Program-made: the position numbers and the translations under genes | Shown: piece by piece, positions 54,844-63,842 of the stretch | Position numbering within the stretch: the first letter of the stretch is position 1 | How the letters are laid out: each line of letters starts with the position of its first letter | Assembly (NCBI RefSeq): GCF_019049285.1 | Contig: NZ_JAGMUL010000015.1 | Coordinates: 62,001 to 126,000 of the forward strand | Length of the DNA stretch: 64,000 bases | Source: Streptomyces sp. AC550_RSS872 | GTDB lineage: Bacteria > Actinomycetota > Actinomycetes > Streptomycetales > Streptomycetaceae | Direction: 5' to 3' | The notes under the pieces: model-generated | The model's database searches: none | What the model was told of the DNA's origin: nothing | The model's input: only the letters and a program-made list of their open reading frames with translations

Positions 54844-55986
54844 GTGGAATACGACGTGGTGGGAGCCCCCCGTCTGACCGAGAGCGCAAGCGCCGTATTC
54901 ACCGTGCTGGCCCAGGCCGGCGCTGCGACGCGGCCGCAGTTGGCGAGCCTTGCCGGGCTGTCCAAGCCGACGGTCTCCTCCGCCGTCGCCGAACTCGAGG
55001 GCGTCCACCTCGCCGCCCACTCCGGCACCTCGTCCGGCGGTACGGGCCGTAGCGCCGCCGTCTACCGTCTCGGTCCGGCCGCGGGCGCCGTGCTCGCCGT
55101 CGACCTCGGCCCGGCTGTCACCCGGGTGCGCGGCTGCGCCCTGGACGGCAGCCTGCTCGCCGAGGCCACCGGCCCCCGGGAAGACGCCGCTGACGTCGTG
55201 CGGGAGGCGCTCTCGGCGCTGCCCGCCGACGCCCCGCTGCGCACCATCGTCGTGGCCGTCGGCGACGTCACGGCGCGGGCCGAGGAAGGCGCCGTGCGCC
55301 CGGCGACCGCCAAAGCGCGGCCCGTCTTCGACGCGGTGGCCGTCGCCCTGCCGCCCGGTGTGCCCGTCCATCTGGAGAACAACGTCAACTGCGCCGCGCT
55401 CGCGGAACTGCACGAGGGCGCGGCACGCGGCCGGCACACCTTCGGCTACCTGCGGATCGGCGTCGGTATCGGTCTCGGCATCGTCGTCGGGGGCCAGGTG
55501 CTGGCCGGGGCCAACGGGGCGGCCGGAGAGCTCGCCCGGCTGCCCTACCCCTGGGACGACGGCCTCGAGCCCCGCCACGAGGCCCTGGAGGAGTACATCG
55601 GCGCCCGCTCCCTGCTGCGCCGGGCTGCCGAGGCCTGGCCGGAATCGGACGGTCCATGCCCCCGTACCGCCGAAGGCCTGTTCTCGCTGGCCGCACAGGG
55701 CAGCGCCACCGCCTGCGCGATCGTCGCCCGGCACGCCGTGGACGTGGGCCGGCTGGCCGCCGCCGTGACCGCCGTACTGGACCCCGGGCTGCTCGTCCTG
55801 GGCGGCAGCACCGGTGCGTTTCCGCAGCTCCTGCCCGGTGTGCGGGCCGAGCTGGAGCGGCTGAGCTGGCCCACCGAGGTGGTCAGCAGCCAGGTCGGTG
55901 ATCTCGGCACCGTGGTCGGCGCGGCCCGCCTCGCGGTCGCCAGAGGAGTCCAAACCGTGACCGAGGCGGCGCGGATGAAGGATTGA
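54844..55986 (+). CDS. ROK-family transcriptional repressor
   Basis: The 380-residue protein has an N-terminal winged helix (TRPQLASLAGLSKPTVSSAV, residues ~29-48) and a ROK domain with VPVHLENNVNCAALAELHEG, RIGVGIGLGIVVGG and LVLGGSTGAFPQLL. No DxGGT kinase motif and no Cys-x-Cys zinc signature are present. The GTG start follows GGGGGA. The gene is divergent from a sugar kinase and upstream of the sugar transporter, with a palindromic operator at 54677. It probably represses both transcripts until a sugar phosphate binds. Confidence 0.9.
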   Translation: MEYDVVGAPRLTESASAVFTVLAQAGAATRPQLASLAGLSKPTVSSAVAELEGVHLAAHSGTSSGGTGRSAAVYRLGPAAGAVLAVDLGPAVTRVRGCALDGSLLAEATGPREDAADVVREALSALPADAPLRTIVVAVGDVTARAEEGAVRPATAKARPVFDAVAVALPPGVPVHLENNVNCAALAELHEGAARGRHTFGYLRIGVGIGLGIVVGGQVLAGANGAAGELARLPYPWDDGLEPRHEALEEYIGARSLLRRAAEAWPESDGPCPRTAEGLFSLAAQGSATACAIVARHAVDVGRLAAAVTAVLDPGLLVLGGSTGAFPQLLPGVRAELERLSWPTEVVSSQVGDLGTVVGAARLAVARGVQTVTEAARMKD

Positions 55987-56018
55987 CGGGTTCGGACTCG
56001 GTCTGCCAATGTCCGGAC

Positions 56019-56026
56019 AAGCGCTT
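56019..56026. promoter_or_regulatory. possible AAGCGCTT operator before the binding-protein gene
   Basis: The palindrome AAGCGCTT within GGACAAGCGCTTTCTAAG lies about 240 bases before the binding-protein ATG, after the ROK stop. Sites of this AGCGCT kind are seen with LacI-type regulators such as CebR. The rest of the 277-base region holds no gene. Confidence 0.35.
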
Positions 56027-56263
56027 TCTAAGTCGGCCGGGACGCCGACTTGGGGCGAGCGTCCCGCCCGTACTCGACGTACGGCAACCGCACGAGGGCG
56101 AGCCCGTGCGGTGACGGCCAGGACGGCCGGGGACCTCGCACCCGCGTGGACGACGCGGCCGGGCGAGGCCGCGCCCCCGGAAAGCGAACCTTCCTGCAAA
56201 ATGCACCCGTGCCGCCTCGGTCGGCGCCGGGGCTCCGTCCCCTACGACGAAAAGGGATCGAAG

Positions 56264-57586
56264 ATGACCACTGTGGGTGTGCGGCGCTCTCGCCGACTCG
56301 GCCGCGGCGGCATACGCCGCCTGGTCCCCCTCGCTGCCGTGGCCACGGCAGGTGCCCTGCTGCTCTCCGCCTGCGGAGGAGGATCCGACTCGGGCGGGAC
56401 CTCCAAGTCGCTGACCTTCTGGATCTCCACGGTGCCGGGGCAGGACGCGGGCTGGAAGAAGATGGTGGCGCAGTACGAGAAGGAAACCGGCGTCAAGGTC
56501 AAGCTCGTCAACATCCCCTACGACGGCTACACGACGAAGCTGCACAATGCCGCGCAGGCGAACTCCCTGCCCGACGTGGCGGCCGTGCCGGCGCTGGACC
56601 CGATCTGGTCGAACAAGCTGATCGACCTCAGCTCCATCGCCAACAACAAGACCAACAAGATCAACGCCAACTTCCTCGCCAAGGACTCGTCCGGGAAGGT
56701 GCTGTCCATTCCCTCGGACGTCACCGCGTCCGGCATGTTCATCAACAAGTCGCTCTTCGAGAAGGCCGGCGTCTCCTACCCGACCTCGCCCGAGAAGACC
56801 TGGACCTGGACCGAGTTCATCAAGGCGGCGGACGAGGTCCGGGAGAAGACCAAGGCCAAGTACTCCCTGACGTTCGACCAGTCGCCGTCCCGGCTGCGCG
56901 CCATGGTGTACGAGATGGGCGGGAAGTACGTCCACGCGGACGGCTCCGGCAAGTTCTCGGTGGACGCGGCGACCAAGAAGGCAGTGAACACCTTCGTCGG
57001 ATGGAACGACGACAAGACCATGCCGAAGTCGGTGTGGACCAGCGGCGCCGACCCGTCGGCCATGTTCCAGAGCGGTGACGTCGTGGCCTACTGGTCCGGC
57101 GTGTGGCAGGTTCCCGCCTTCGCGGAGAGCATCAAGAAGTTCGAGTGGGCGAGCGTCCCGACTCCCGCCCAGCCGGTGCAGGCCAGCGACGTCAACAGCG
57201 GCGGCCTGACGGTGGGCTTCAACAACAACGCCGAAGCGGCGACCGCCTCGAAGAAGTTCCTGTCCTGGTTGTTCGAGCCGGCCCACTACCAGGCGCTGTG
57301 TGAGGCGTCCGGGTTCCTGCCGGTCGAGAGCGGTCTGAACCCGAAGTACCCCTTCAAGTCCGAGGCGGCGCAGGCGGCGTTCAAGCTGTACAACGAGTCG
57401 ATCCCGCTCTACGACCCGATCTCCGGCTACTTCAACAGCGCGCAGACGAACTGGGTGCTGAAGGGCAAGAGCCTCACCGAGGACCCCACCAAGACGGAGC
57501 TCGGCAAGGCGATCAACGGCCAGCAGTCGGCAGACAAGGCCCTGCAGAACATCGTGGACGGCTACAACCAGCAGGTCGGCGGCTGA
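56264..57586 (+). CDS. ABC transporter sugar-binding lipoprotein
   Basis: The 440-residue protein has a signal with the lipobox LLSAC, the lipidated Cys at residue 37, then a glycine/serine linker and a family 1 binding-protein fold: YEKETGVKVKLVNIPYDGYT, AAQANSLPDVAAVPALDPIW, and late FLSWLFEPAHYQALCEASGF. It is the first gene of the operon, with AAGGGA 8 bases before the ATG. It would present a sugar or oligosaccharide to the two permeases. A hairpin after its stop may set higher expression of the binding protein. Confidence 0.92.
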   Translation: MTTVGVRRSRRLGRGGIRRLVPLAAVATAGALLLSACGGGSDSGGTSKSLTFWISTVPGQDAGWKKMVAQYEKETGVKVKLVNIPYDGYTTKLHNAAQANSLPDVAAVPALDPIWSNKLIDLSSIANNKTNKINANFLAKDSSGKVLSIPSDVTASGMFINKSLFEKAGVSYPTSPEKTWTWTEFIKAADEVREKTKAKYSLTFDQSPSRLRAMVYEMGGKYVHADGSGKFSVDAATKKAVNTFVGWNDDKTMPKSVWTSGADPSAMFQSGDVVAYWSGVWQVPAFAESIKKFEWASVPTPAQPVQASDVNSGGLTVGFNNNAEAATASKKFLSWLFEPAHYQALCEASGFLPVESGLNPKYPFKSEAAQAAFKLYNESIPLYDPISGYFNSAQTNWVLKGKSLTEDPTKTELGKAINGQQSADKALQNIVDGYNQQVGG

Positions 57587-57603
57587 GCGTAGCCCGGCGG
57601 GCC

Positions 57604-57633
57604 CGGGCGGCGGGGACGAGACACCGCCGCCCG
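57604..57633 (+). terminator. partial terminator or stabilising hairpin after the binding-protein gene
   Basis: CGGGCGGCGG pairs with CCGCCGCCCG around a 10-base loop, 18 bases after the binding-protein stop and 78 bases before the permease gene. Such structures between binding-protein and permease genes often reduce downstream expression. Confidence 0.7.
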
Positions 57634-57710
57634 GCCTCGGGCCCCCAGGTGATGCCGGGCTCATGGCGTGAGCCCACAGGAACCCATTCCACCAGCACGG
57701 AGTCAGGAAG

Positions 57711-58622
57711 ATGACAAAACGCGCCTCGGCCGTGTCCGCGAGCCCGCCCAGGAGACGCAGTAAGTACACCCTTGCGCCGCTCGTCCTCATCGCGGCCAAC
57801 GTCGTGCTCTTCTCGCTGTTCTTCGTCTGGCCGGCGGTGATCGGGCTCGTCTACTCGTTCACGAACTACACGGGTGTGGGGGCGTTCCAGTTCGTCGGAC
57901 TGGACAACTACAGCAACCTGGCAGGGGACTCCACCTTCTACGACGCGCTGAGCCGGACGCTGCTGTACACCGTGCTCTTCGTTCCGCTGAACTTCGTGTT
58001 CTCGCTGCTCATCGCCAACGTGCTGGTGAGCAAGCACGCCAAGGGCGTGTCGGTCGCCCGGGTCTTCTTCTTCATCCCGTGGCTGCTGTCGCCCATCGTC
58101 GTGGGTGTCCTGTGGCGGTGGCTGTTCGGTGAGAACTTCGGACTGGTCAACTACCTCATCGAGAAGCTCGGCGGAAGCGCCGTTCCGTGGCAGTCGAACG
58201 CGGACCTGTCGCTGCTCGTGGTCGTGGTGGCGGCGTCCTGGGCCTGGACCGGCTTCTCCATGCTGCTGTTCATCGCGGCCATCAAGAACGTGCCGCAGTC
58301 GTACTACGAGGCGGCCGCGCTCGACGGCGCCGGCCCGTGGCGCCAGTTCGTCAGCATCACACTGCCGAGCATCGCGCCCACGTCCTTCATCGTCATCCTG
58401 CTCAACACGATCCACGCGATGAAGGAGTATCCGCTGTTCGCCTCCCTCAACAACGGCGGACCCGGAACCTCGAACAACCTGCTTGTCCAGTACATCTACC
58501 AGACCGGCTTCAAAACGGGCCAGATCGGCTACGCGAGCGCCGCGTCGTTCGTGCTCATGCTCATCCTGATGGCCGTCGCGATCATCCAGCTGATCGTCAA
58601 CCGACGGGTGGAGAACCGATGA
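57711..58622 (+). CDS. sugar ABC transporter permease (MalF-like)
   Basis: The 303-residue protein has six membrane helices and the coupling loop SYYEAAALDGAGPWRQFVSI. A basic N-terminal tail of about 20 residues precedes the first helix. AGGAAG lies just upstream of the ATG. Its stop overlaps the next permease start by 4 bp. It pairs with that protein and serves the binding protein encoded upstream. Confidence 0.92.
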   Translation: MTKRASAVSASPPRRRSKYTLAPLVLIAANVVLFSLFFVWPAVIGLVYSFTNYTGVGAFQFVGLDNYSNLAGDSTFYDALSRTLLYTVLFVPLNFVFSLLIANVLVSKHAKGVSVARVFFFIPWLLSPIVVGVLWRWLFGENFGLVNYLIEKLGGSAVPWQSNADLSLLVVVVAASWAWTGFSMLLFIAAIKNVPQSYYEAAALDGAGPWRQFVSITLPSIAPTSFIVILLNTIHAMKEYPLFASLNNGGPGTSNNLLVQYIYQTGFKTGQIGYASAASFVLMLILMAVAIIQLIVNRRVENR

Positions 58623-59518
58623 CAACCACCGACACGCTGCGCAAGGCGGACGCCGATTCCGTGCGGGTCTCCAAGAACCGGCCCCGCAGGCCGACCGGCG
58701 AGGGGCTTCGGCGCGCGGTGCCCGCGACGACACTGCTGTGGGTCCTGGCCGCCCTCTACGCGGTGCCGGTGCTGTGGTTCGTCCTCAGCTCCTTCAAACC
58801 GGCGGGAGACCTGTTCTCCCTTCCGCTGACGCTGATTCCGCACGACCCCACGCTGTCGGGTTACAAGGAAGCGTGGGCGAGCGCCAACTTCTCCCAGTAC
58901 TTCATCAACACGACCATCGTGTGCGTGATCGCGACGATCCTCACGGTGGGAGTCAGCTGCTGCACGGGGTATGCCCTGGCCAAGTACGACAACAAGTGGC
59001 TCAAGGCCTTCTTCGTCGGCATCCTGGCCACCACGATGCTGCCGGGCGAGGTCATGCTCGCCCCGCTGTTCCTGGTGGTCCGTGACCTCGGCCTCTACAA
59101 CTCGCTCGCCGGTATCATCCTCCCGGCTCTGCTCACGGCGACCGGGTGCTTCATGTTCCGCCAGTTCTTCCTGACGGTCCCCGACGAGCTCATCGAGGCC
59201 GCCCGCATCGACGGCGCGCGTGAGCTGTCGATCTTCCTGAGGATCATGGTGCCGATCTCCCGGCCCATCATGCTGACGCTCGCCATCCTGTCGTTCCAGT
59301 GGCGGTGGAACGACTACATCTGGCCGTTGCTGATGCTCAACGACCCCGAGAAGTTCACCGTGCAGATCGGCATCCAGAGCCTTGTCGGAGCGCAGAACAT
59401 CAACTGGTCGGTGCTGCTCGGCGGATCGGTCATCTCCATGATCCCGCTGATCGTCGTCTTCCTGGTGTTCCAGAAGTACGTCATGAACGCCGACATCAAC
59501 GCCGGCCTGAAGGACTGA
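58619..59518 (+). CDS. sugar ABC transporter permease (MalG-like)
   Basis: The 299-residue protein has six membrane helices and the MalG-type loop LIEAARIDGARELSIFLRIM. The ATG overlaps the stop of the preceding permease (ATGA), so the two subunits are co-translated. Its stop is 2 bases before a TTG start of the next gene. The ATPase is not encoded in the window, as for the transporter at 29107-32335. Confidence 0.92.
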   Translation: MTTTDTLRKADADSVRVSKNRPRRPTGEGLRRAVPATTLLWVLAALYAVPVLWFVLSSFKPAGDLFSLPLTLIPHDPTLSGYKEAWASANFSQYFINTTIVCVIATILTVGVSCCTGYALAKYDNKWLKAFFVGILATTMLPGEVMLAPLFLVVRDLGLYNSLAGIILPALLTATGCFMFRQFFLTVPDELIEAARIDGARELSIFLRIMVPISRPIMLTLAILSFQWRWNDYIWPLLMLNDPEKFTVQIGIQSLVGAQNINWSVLLGGSVISMIPLIVVFLVFQKYVMNADINAGLKD

Positions 59519-59520
59519 CC

Positions 59521-61230
59521 TTGCCCCACCCGCTCGACCACGAGTTCGTCCGCTCGGCGGCGCGCGCCGCCGACCGGTCGGCCGCCCCCCTGGCGGCCGA
59601 CCCGGACGTGGAACCCGCCGGCGTGCCGCACCGTGGTCTGGCGCGGCGGGTGAAAACCCTGACAGCGGCGTACCGTTCCCCCGACTCGGCACTGCACGGC
59701 AGCGGACAGGCGGTCGCCGCCGCGATGACCCACCTCCGCGCCCTGCGGGCCGTGCAGACCCCCTCCGGTCTCTTCGCGGGCGGCGACAACGTCCAGTCAC
59801 CGCCCGACTCCGCGTTCACCGTCAACGACGTGTGCGACGCACACGTCCTCGCCGCCGACGCGGGACCGGAACTGGGCGAGGTGACGGCCGCGCTCGCCGA
59901 GATCGCCGGCGCCGCCACCGCCAGTCTCCTGACCGGTGGCGTGCACACCCCGAACCACCGCTGGGAGCTGAGCGCGGCGCTCGCCCGTCTGCACCGGTCG
60001 TTCCCCGACGAACGGCTGCTCGACCGCGCCGAGGAATGGCTCGCCGAGGGCGTCGACATCGACACAGAGGGCCTGTACTCGGAACGCAGCGCCGTCTACG
60101 CGTCCATCGTGACCAACCCGGCAATGCTGTTGCTGGCGGAGGTGCTCGGGCGTACCGACCTGCTGGACGCCGTCGAACGCAACCTCGCCACGACGCTGGA
60201 CCTGATCAGGCCGGACGGCACGGTGGAGACCGTCCACTCGCGCCGCCAGGACCAGAGGCTTTCGTTCGCGCTGTGGCCCTACCTGCCGCACTACCGGCTG
60301 CTCGCGATCCGCACCGGCCGGGGCGACTTCGCCCGTGCGGCACGGCTGGCGGCCGCCGCCGGCATCGAGGACCCCGACCTGCTCGCCCAGACCCTCCTCA
60401 CCCCGGACCTGTGCCGCGCCCTGCCGGCCCCGGACGCGGAGAGGCTCCCGCGCGCCCGGTACCTCACCACCGCACGCCTCGCGCAACACGTCTCGGCCAC
60501 CGCGCACACCGTGGTGTACGGCGGCTCCGACGTGCCCGAGCACCGGCGCATCCGCTCGGGCCTCGCCTGCAACCCCACCTTCCTGCGCATGTTCGCCGGT
60601 GCCGCCGTCCTCGACGCGGTCCGCCTCTCGCGGGTGTTCTTCGACCTGGGCCCGTTCCGTGCCGCCGACATGGAACAGCTCGCCGACAACCGGTACCGGC
60701 TCACCCAAACCCTCACAACCGCCTACTACCAGCCGCTCCCGAAGGACCGGAGGCGCGACGACGGTGCCTACCGCCTGGTGGACGAGGGCCGCTTCTCCGC
60801 GGCGATGGCCTTCCCCGACCGCCCTCAGGACGAGGTCTCCCACACGACCCGGGTCGAGGTCGATCTGCGGGAGGACGGGGCCGACCTGCGGATCGACATC
60901 AGCGGCCCACCGGTGCCCTGGGCCCTCGAACTGACCTTCCGGCCGGGCGGCGAGCCGCAGGGCGCCATACCGCTCGGAGACGGACGCTGGTGCCTGACGA
61001 CCGAGCCGATGAGCTACCGCGTCGGCGACGACGAGATCCGGGTCCAGGCCGCCGTAGAGACGGGCGAACCGCTCGCCGGACCGGACCAGAGCGATGTACT
61101 GCGCTACGACCCGGGGCAGGACTACACCGTGGCCGGCGGCACCGACGCGACGACCGGGAACCGTGTCTACCTCGGTGGGCACGGACCGCAGACACTGACC
61201 CTCACACTGCGCGCCACCTCTCAGGCATGA
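59521..61230 (+). CDS. unrecognised cytosolic protein, possible alpha-toroid polysaccharide-processing enzyme
   Basis: The 569-residue protein starts at a TTG, two bases after the permease stop, with AAGGA upstream. It has no signal peptide. Its N-terminal 400 residues are strongly helical with repeats such as GGVHTPNHRWELSAALARLH, EGLYSERSAVYASIVTNPAM and RQDQRLSFALWPYLPHYRLL, like an (alpha/alpha) toroid. The C-terminal 170 residues are beta-rich (DLREDGADLRIDISGPPVPW). That two-part layout resembles heparinase II/III-type lyases. No family motif can be confirmed. Being cytosolic and beside a sugar importer, it would act on imported oligosaccharides. Confidence 0.65.
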   Translation: MPHPLDHEFVRSAARAADRSAAPLAADPDVEPAGVPHRGLARRVKTLTAAYRSPDSALHGSGQAVAAAMTHLRALRAVQTPSGLFAGGDNVQSPPDSAFTVNDVCDAHVLAADAGPELGEVTAALAEIAGAATASLLTGGVHTPNHRWELSAALARLHRSFPDERLLDRAEEWLAEGVDIDTEGLYSERSAVYASIVTNPAMLLLAEVLGRTDLLDAVERNLATTLDLIRPDGTVETVHSRRQDQRLSFALWPYLPHYRLLAIRTGRGDFARAARLAAAAGIEDPDLLAQTLLTPDLCRALPAPDAERLPRARYLTTARLAQHVSATAHTVVYGGSDVPEHRRIRSGLACNPTFLRMFAGAAVLDAVRLSRVFFDLGPFRAADMEQLADNRYRLTQTLTTAYYQPLPKDRRRDDGAYRLVDEGRFSAAMAFPDRPQDEVSHTTRVEVDLREDGADLRIDISGPPVPWALELTFRPGGEPQGAIPLGDGRWCLTTEPMSYRVGDDEIRVQAAVETGEPLAGPDQSDVLRYDPGQDYTVAGGTDATTGNRVYLGGHGPQTLTLTLRATSQA

Positions 61231-61243
61231 AGGGCTGATCTCC

Positions 61244-63079
61244 TTGCACCTCCCACGCCAGCTCGGCCCGTTGCACAACCTGCCGGACACCCCGGAGGCG
61301 TACGACGCCGTGCTCGCCGACGTCACTGAGCAGGCCCTCGCGCGCCTCACGCCCGAGGGCAACCTCGAACACCCCGACTGCGTCGACGACATCGGCGACA
61401 CCTCGCTCGGCATCACCTCCCTGCTTGCGCTCGACTGGCAGCGCGGCAAGGACCCGAGGCTGCCGGAGGCGGTGAGCCGCAGCCTCGCCTTCCATCTGCG
61501 GGAGCGGGTCTACACCGAGGACAACCCCGGCTACCCGAACCTCAAGGTACGCAACTCCGGGCTCCCGTACGCCCGTTACACCCTCGAGGCGGGCGCCCAC
61601 CCCATCGGCGACTGGCCGAGCACGGTGTGGGCGCTGCTCCAGGCCGTCAACGTGCTGGACCTGGCGGAGGGGCTCGTCGAGGGCGAGCAGCGCGCCGAAC
61701 TGCTCGACGTCGCGCACGGCTACTGGCGCTGGCTGACCGAGGCGACCTTCTTCAATCCGCAGGAGGCCGGCAACCAGGCCATCGGCTGCGTCGTCGGCGG
61801 ACTGATGCTGGCCCGCCATCTCCCGCCCGGCACGGGCGAGCAGGTGCGTGCGCGGGCCGTCGCCCTCTACGCCGACAAGATCCGCGCCCACCGCGTCGCG
61901 GACCGGGGCGCGCTGCTGCCTCCCGAGCACGGCGGCGCGTACGACAACAACTACGGCCCGATCTCCCTGTCCTTCCTCGCCCAGGCCCACCGGGTCAGCG
62001 GCGAGCGGATCTTCGCCGAGGACGGCGACGCGCTCGCCCGCTACATCGACGCCCGCCTCACGGTCGGCGGCTTCGACAACGGCGGCCCGCGCTACAGCGA
62101 GCAGCACAGCGGCTTCGAGTCGGTTCTGGGCCTGCGCTACTTCAGCCGGCGCGTCGGCTCCGACCTCGGCCGCTACCGGGGGGACACCCGGTGGGGCCGG
62201 CACGCGGTCAAGGCGGACGGCGGGGTCGACGGCCACTTCGCGTGGATGCTGGTCTGGCAGATCCAGGACACCACACGCTGGCACCGCACCCCGTCACCGG
62301 TTCCGGCCCGCCACCAACTGCGCGCGGGCACGGTGTCGGTGGCCTTCGACGACCGTATGACCCCGTCGCTGGTCGAGGCGGCGGGCACGTACTACCTCCC
62401 GGCCGCGGTGAACCGGCAGCACGGCTTCGGCCCGGTGACGGACGGCTTCCTCTTCTGCCGCCCGATGGGCGAGGTCCGCGTCCGGGACGTCCGCGCCGAC
62501 GGCCTCACGGCCAAGCTGGTCACCAAGCCCGTCGTCGGCCGCGACCACGTCCTGCGCCATGTGCGCTCGCTGTACGTCACCGACGGCACGCGCCTGTGGC
62601 TGACCGTCGCGGTGGAACGGCTCCCCGGAACGCCGTATCTGCTCGCCGGACTGCCGTACGCCGCCGACGACGGCGACCGCGTGCGCAGGACGGCGGACGG
62701 TGAGGTCACCTCGGCCGGCGAACTGCGGCTGACGCACCCCGAGTCGGACGGCGTGGACCACTTCGACGCCCGCGCCGACCGGACCCAGGAGGAGGCGGCC
62801 TTCGCCCTGGCCGCGGACCCGCGCGGCTATGGCAACCCCGACGAGGGCTGGCGGCACCTGGTCGGCTCGACGGCCCTGGAGGCCGAACCGGCCCCCGGCG
62901 GCCCGGAGGACCTGCACGTGTTCGCCGTACGCTACGGACCGTCGGGCCCGTTCGGCGCGCTGACCGTCGAATGCGACGGTCAGCGGCTGAGGGTCCGCAC
63001 CGAGGCATTCACCGCCGTGCTCGGCGAGGCGGCGGGCGACGCACACGGGGAGCCGGAGCTCACGCTCAAGGCGTCATAG
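61244..63079 (+). CDS. second unrecognised cytosolic protein of the sugar operon
   Basis: The 611-residue protein also starts at a TTG, 13 bases after the preceding stop, and lacks a signal peptide. It has a helical N-terminal half (DIGDTSLGITSLLALDWQRG, EAGNQAIGCVVGGLMLARHL, YDNNYGPISLSFLAQAHRVS) and a beta-rich C-terminal half (GTYYLPAAVNRQHGFGPV, RLWLTVAVERLPGTPYLLAG). It is not a copy of its neighbour but shares its layout, so the two may be successive lyases or hydrolases for one oligosaccharide. No catalytic residues can be assigned. A strong terminator follows. Confidence 0.65.
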   Translation: MHLPRQLGPLHNLPDTPEAYDAVLADVTEQALARLTPEGNLEHPDCVDDIGDTSLGITSLLALDWQRGKDPRLPEAVSRSLAFHLRERVYTEDNPGYPNLKVRNSGLPYARYTLEAGAHPIGDWPSTVWALLQAVNVLDLAEGLVEGEQRAELLDVAHGYWRWLTEATFFNPQEAGNQAIGCVVGGLMLARHLPPGTGEQVRARAVALYADKIRAHRVADRGALLPPEHGGAYDNNYGPISLSFLAQAHRVSGERIFAEDGDALARYIDARLTVGGFDNGGPRYSEQHSGFESVLGLRYFSRRVGSDLGRYRGDTRWGRHAVKADGGVDGHFAWMLVWQIQDTTRWHRTPSPVPARHQLRAGTVSVAFDDRMTPSLVEAAGTYYLPAAVNRQHGFGPVTDGFLFCRPMGEVRVRDVRADGLTAKLVTKPVVGRDHVLRHVRSLYVTDGTRLWLTVAVERLPGTPYLLAGLPYAADDGDRVRRTADGEVTSAGELRLTHPESDGVDHFDARADRTQEEAAFALAADPRGYGNPDEGWRHLVGSTALEAEPAPGGPEDLHVFAVRYGPSGPFGALTVECDGQRLRVRTEAFTAVLGEAAGDAHGEPELTLKAS

Positions 63080-63096
63080 GCGCTCACGGCTCACCA

Positions 63097-63140
63097 CGGC
63101 GAGGCCGAGCAGCTCCCACCTGCGCTGCTCGGCCTCGCCG
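63097..63140. terminator. bidirectional hairpin terminator
   Basis: A perfect 16-bp stem (CGGCGAGGCCGAGCAG / CTGCTCGGCCTCGCCG) with a 12-base loop lies between the sugar operon and the convergent kinase gene. It is the strongest hairpin in the window. Confidence 0.92.
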
Positions 63141-63161
63141 ACACTCTCCAGGCCTGTCCGG

Positions 63162-63842
63162 TCAGGTCCCCGCGTGTGCGGCCGGCGGTTCCTGCGGGAC
63201 GGGCAGGGCGGTGGCCGGCACCACCAGTTCGGCCCGCTCCCGGGTGGCGGCGACCAGGTCCGCGTTGCGTTGGTCGGAGCGCAGGACCCAGGCCACCGCC
63301 TGATCGTGCGGCTTGCCGAACTCCTCGTGGCGGGCGATCAGCCGCCGGATCCGCTCCGGCTCGTCGGCCTCGCAGAACCACACCTCGTCCAGCTGCGGCC
63401 GCACCCGGGCCCACGCACCTGTGTCCAGCAGCAGATAGTTCCCCTCGGTCACCACCAGCCGGGCGGCCGGCTCCACCGGAACGGCACCGGCGATCGGCTG
63501 CTCCAGCACCCGCTCGAAGCCGGGCGCGTACACGATGTCACCGTCGGCCTCCTCACGCAGACGCCGCAGCAGCGCCGCGTACCCCGCCGCGTCGAAGGTG
63601 TCCGGCGCGCCCTTGCGGTCCCGGCGCCCGAGCCGGTCCAGCTCGACATCGGCGAGATGGAAGCCGTCCATGGGCACATGCGCGACCCACGGGTCCCCGG
63701 AACCGTTGAGCTCGCGCACCAGGTGGTGGGCGAGCGTCGTCTTGCCCGCGCCGGGGCTGCCGGCGATGCCGAGGACGGCACGGCGGCCGTCGCGGGGGAG
63801 GGACCGGGCGCGGGAGAGGAGATCGTCGAAGGTCAGGGCCAC
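63162..63842 (-). CDS. uridine-kinase-like P-loop kinase
   Basis: The 226-residue protein has Walker A LGIAGSPGAGKTTLAHHLV, the substrate segment HVPMDGFHLADVELDRLGRR, and LVVTEGNYLLLD, all typical of the uridine/pantothenate/phosphoribulokinase superfamily, in the nucleoside-kinase-like branch. It is cytosolic. The DGFH motif often binds the substrate's hydroxyl. It is convergent with the sugar operon and stands alone. The substrate is not known; such proteins in actinobacteria may phosphorylate a sugar or a nucleoside. Confidence 0.87.
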   Translation of the reverse strand: MALTFDDLLSRARSLPRDGRRAVLGIAGSPGAGKTTLAHHLVRELNGSGDPWVAHVPMDGFHLADVELDRLGRRDRKGAPDTFDAAGYAALLRRLREEADGDIVYAPGFERVLEQPIAGAVPVEPAARLVVTEGNYLLLDTGAWARVRPQLDEVWFCEADEPERIRRLIARHEEFGKPHDQAVAWVLRSDQRNADLVAATRERAELVVPATALPVPQEPPAAHAGT

